Source: Richelia intracellularis (GTDB taxonomy: Bacteria > Cyanobacteriota > Cyanobacteriia > Cyanobacteriales > Nostocaceae). From it: a DNA stretch of 61,660 nucleotides. The translations under genes and the position numbers were made by a program. Under the pieces are notes generated by a model that was given only the letters and a program-made list of their open reading frames with translations, searched no databases and was not told the origin of the DNA. Where the stretch lies: assembly GCA_000613065.1 (NCBI GenBank), contig CBZS010000673.1:1-61660 (forward strand), in the 5' to 3' direction. Positions 61,222-61,660 of the stretch are shown in pieces; position 1 is the stretch's first letter; each line of letters begins with the position of its first letter.

Positions 61222-61660
61222 TTAATGGGTACAAATTATGCTAATTCCGAGTAAATCTATTGCTCTTTGTTGTATAGCTGTAGGCTGAGTAATCTTCTCA
61301 AAAACGAAGGATTTACTACCAATTATTGTAGAAATTCTATTTTTAAGAATTGTAGCTAAATGATCCAATAAAGTTTGGAAGCTATGAACTGGCAAATTCT
61401 CTGAGGTACGCTTTTTGTTCGCTTTATTTTTAGCTTTTTCGCTCTTTTTGGCAGGAGATACAACAGACTATTTTCTCGCTGCTGCTTCCCAATCATCTTC
61501 ATCAAAAAGTATTGGAGCTAAAAGTTCTCGCATATGCCATTCTACATAATAATAAGACAACATACATAGATATGGACTTTTACATGTTCGGCTGTATAGT
61601 AGGAAATTGGACGAACTTTTAAATCAACAGTTTTGTTTTATAACTACGGAAAGCTTGTTC
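61222..61660 (-). pseudogene. IS1634-type transposase, C-terminal fragment running off the right edge
   Basis: The minus strand reads KVRPI-like text with a frameshift, then MRELLAPILFDEDDWEAAAR, a TAG stop, SVVSPAKKSEKAKNKANKKR, VHSFQTLLDHLATILKNRIS and QQRAIDLLGIS to a TAA at 61222. This is the end of an IS1634-type DDE transposase (the family has LRPIYHR...RVRAH and HSFQTLL). Frameshift and nonsense codon indicate decay; the N-terminal part lies outside the window. Confidence 0.7.

Overview
The window is a chromosomal segment of a cyanobacterium, most likely a filamentous Nostocales-type organism. Evidence seen: many HIP1 octamers (GCGATCGC), short heptanucleotide tandem repeats, a phycobilisome rod linker, a cyanobacterial-type MPBQ/MSBQ methyltransferase for tocopherol/plastoquinone, the pipX-pipY-sepF-proC block, a LabA-like NYN protein and a Tic20-like membrane protein. 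DNA is AT-rich. Much of the segment is decaying: at least nine transposase pseudogenes plus broken host genes (P-loop ATPase, TPR protein, vWA protein, SAM methyltransferase, GT39-like glycosyltransferase, Uma2 endonuclease). That pattern resembles cyanobacteria with eroding genomes such as the Azolla symbiont; this is an inference, not an identification.

Layout. 1-2.1 kb: remnants of IS5- and ISKra4-type elements. 2.2-5.7 kb: pyruvate dehydrogenase E2 (pdhC), a conserved secreted or membrane-anchored protein, shikimate dehydrogenase (aroE). 6.3-7.7 kb: broken ISAs1 element. 8.3-9.2 kb: alpha/beta hydrolase. 9.5-11 kb: transposase stub and a DUF2887/Rpn-like nuclease. 11.3-14.2 kb: ychF and a PLP-dependent Orn/Lys/Arg decarboxylase. 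14.5-20.6 kb: broken ATPase, IS1380 pseudogene, and a TPR gene split by an IS1634-type element that itself contains an ISKra4 copy. 20.6-29.9 kb: large TPR protein, inositol-monophosphatase family enzyme, VanX-type dipeptidase, TIGR04376 coiled-coil protein, small membrane protein, vWA pseudogene, ligA. 30-35.5 kb: second IS nest (ISKra4 + ISAs1) and two host pseudogenes. 35.7-38.4 kb: MPBQ/MSBQ methyltransferase and an FAD monooxygenase. 39.9-45.8 kb: membrane-anchored rod linker (CpcL type), LabA-like protein, a DUF1611/enolase-superfamily pair (dgcN/dgcA-like), Nudix hydrolase. 46.7-53.1 kb: pabB, pipX-pipY-sepF-proC, glyA. 53.9-61.7 kb: small Cys protein, IS630 pseudogene, Tic20-like protein, FAH-family enzyme, rpsF, a third ISKra4 copy, coiled-coil protein, nucleoside transporter, and a transposase stub running off the right edge.

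The most distinctive element is a 91-bp palindromic MITE, present eight times, with ends GGCGTTGC/GCAACGCC and an 8-bp target duplication that can be read at five copies. Element plus duplication equals 99 bp (33 codons), and one of its six frames is open end to end, so it could in principle insert in frame. Two copies have perfectly symmetrised arms, and one sits on a 260-bp deletion inside an ISKra4 element. No transposase with matching ends is visible here. No rRNA, tRNA or CRISPR array was seen.
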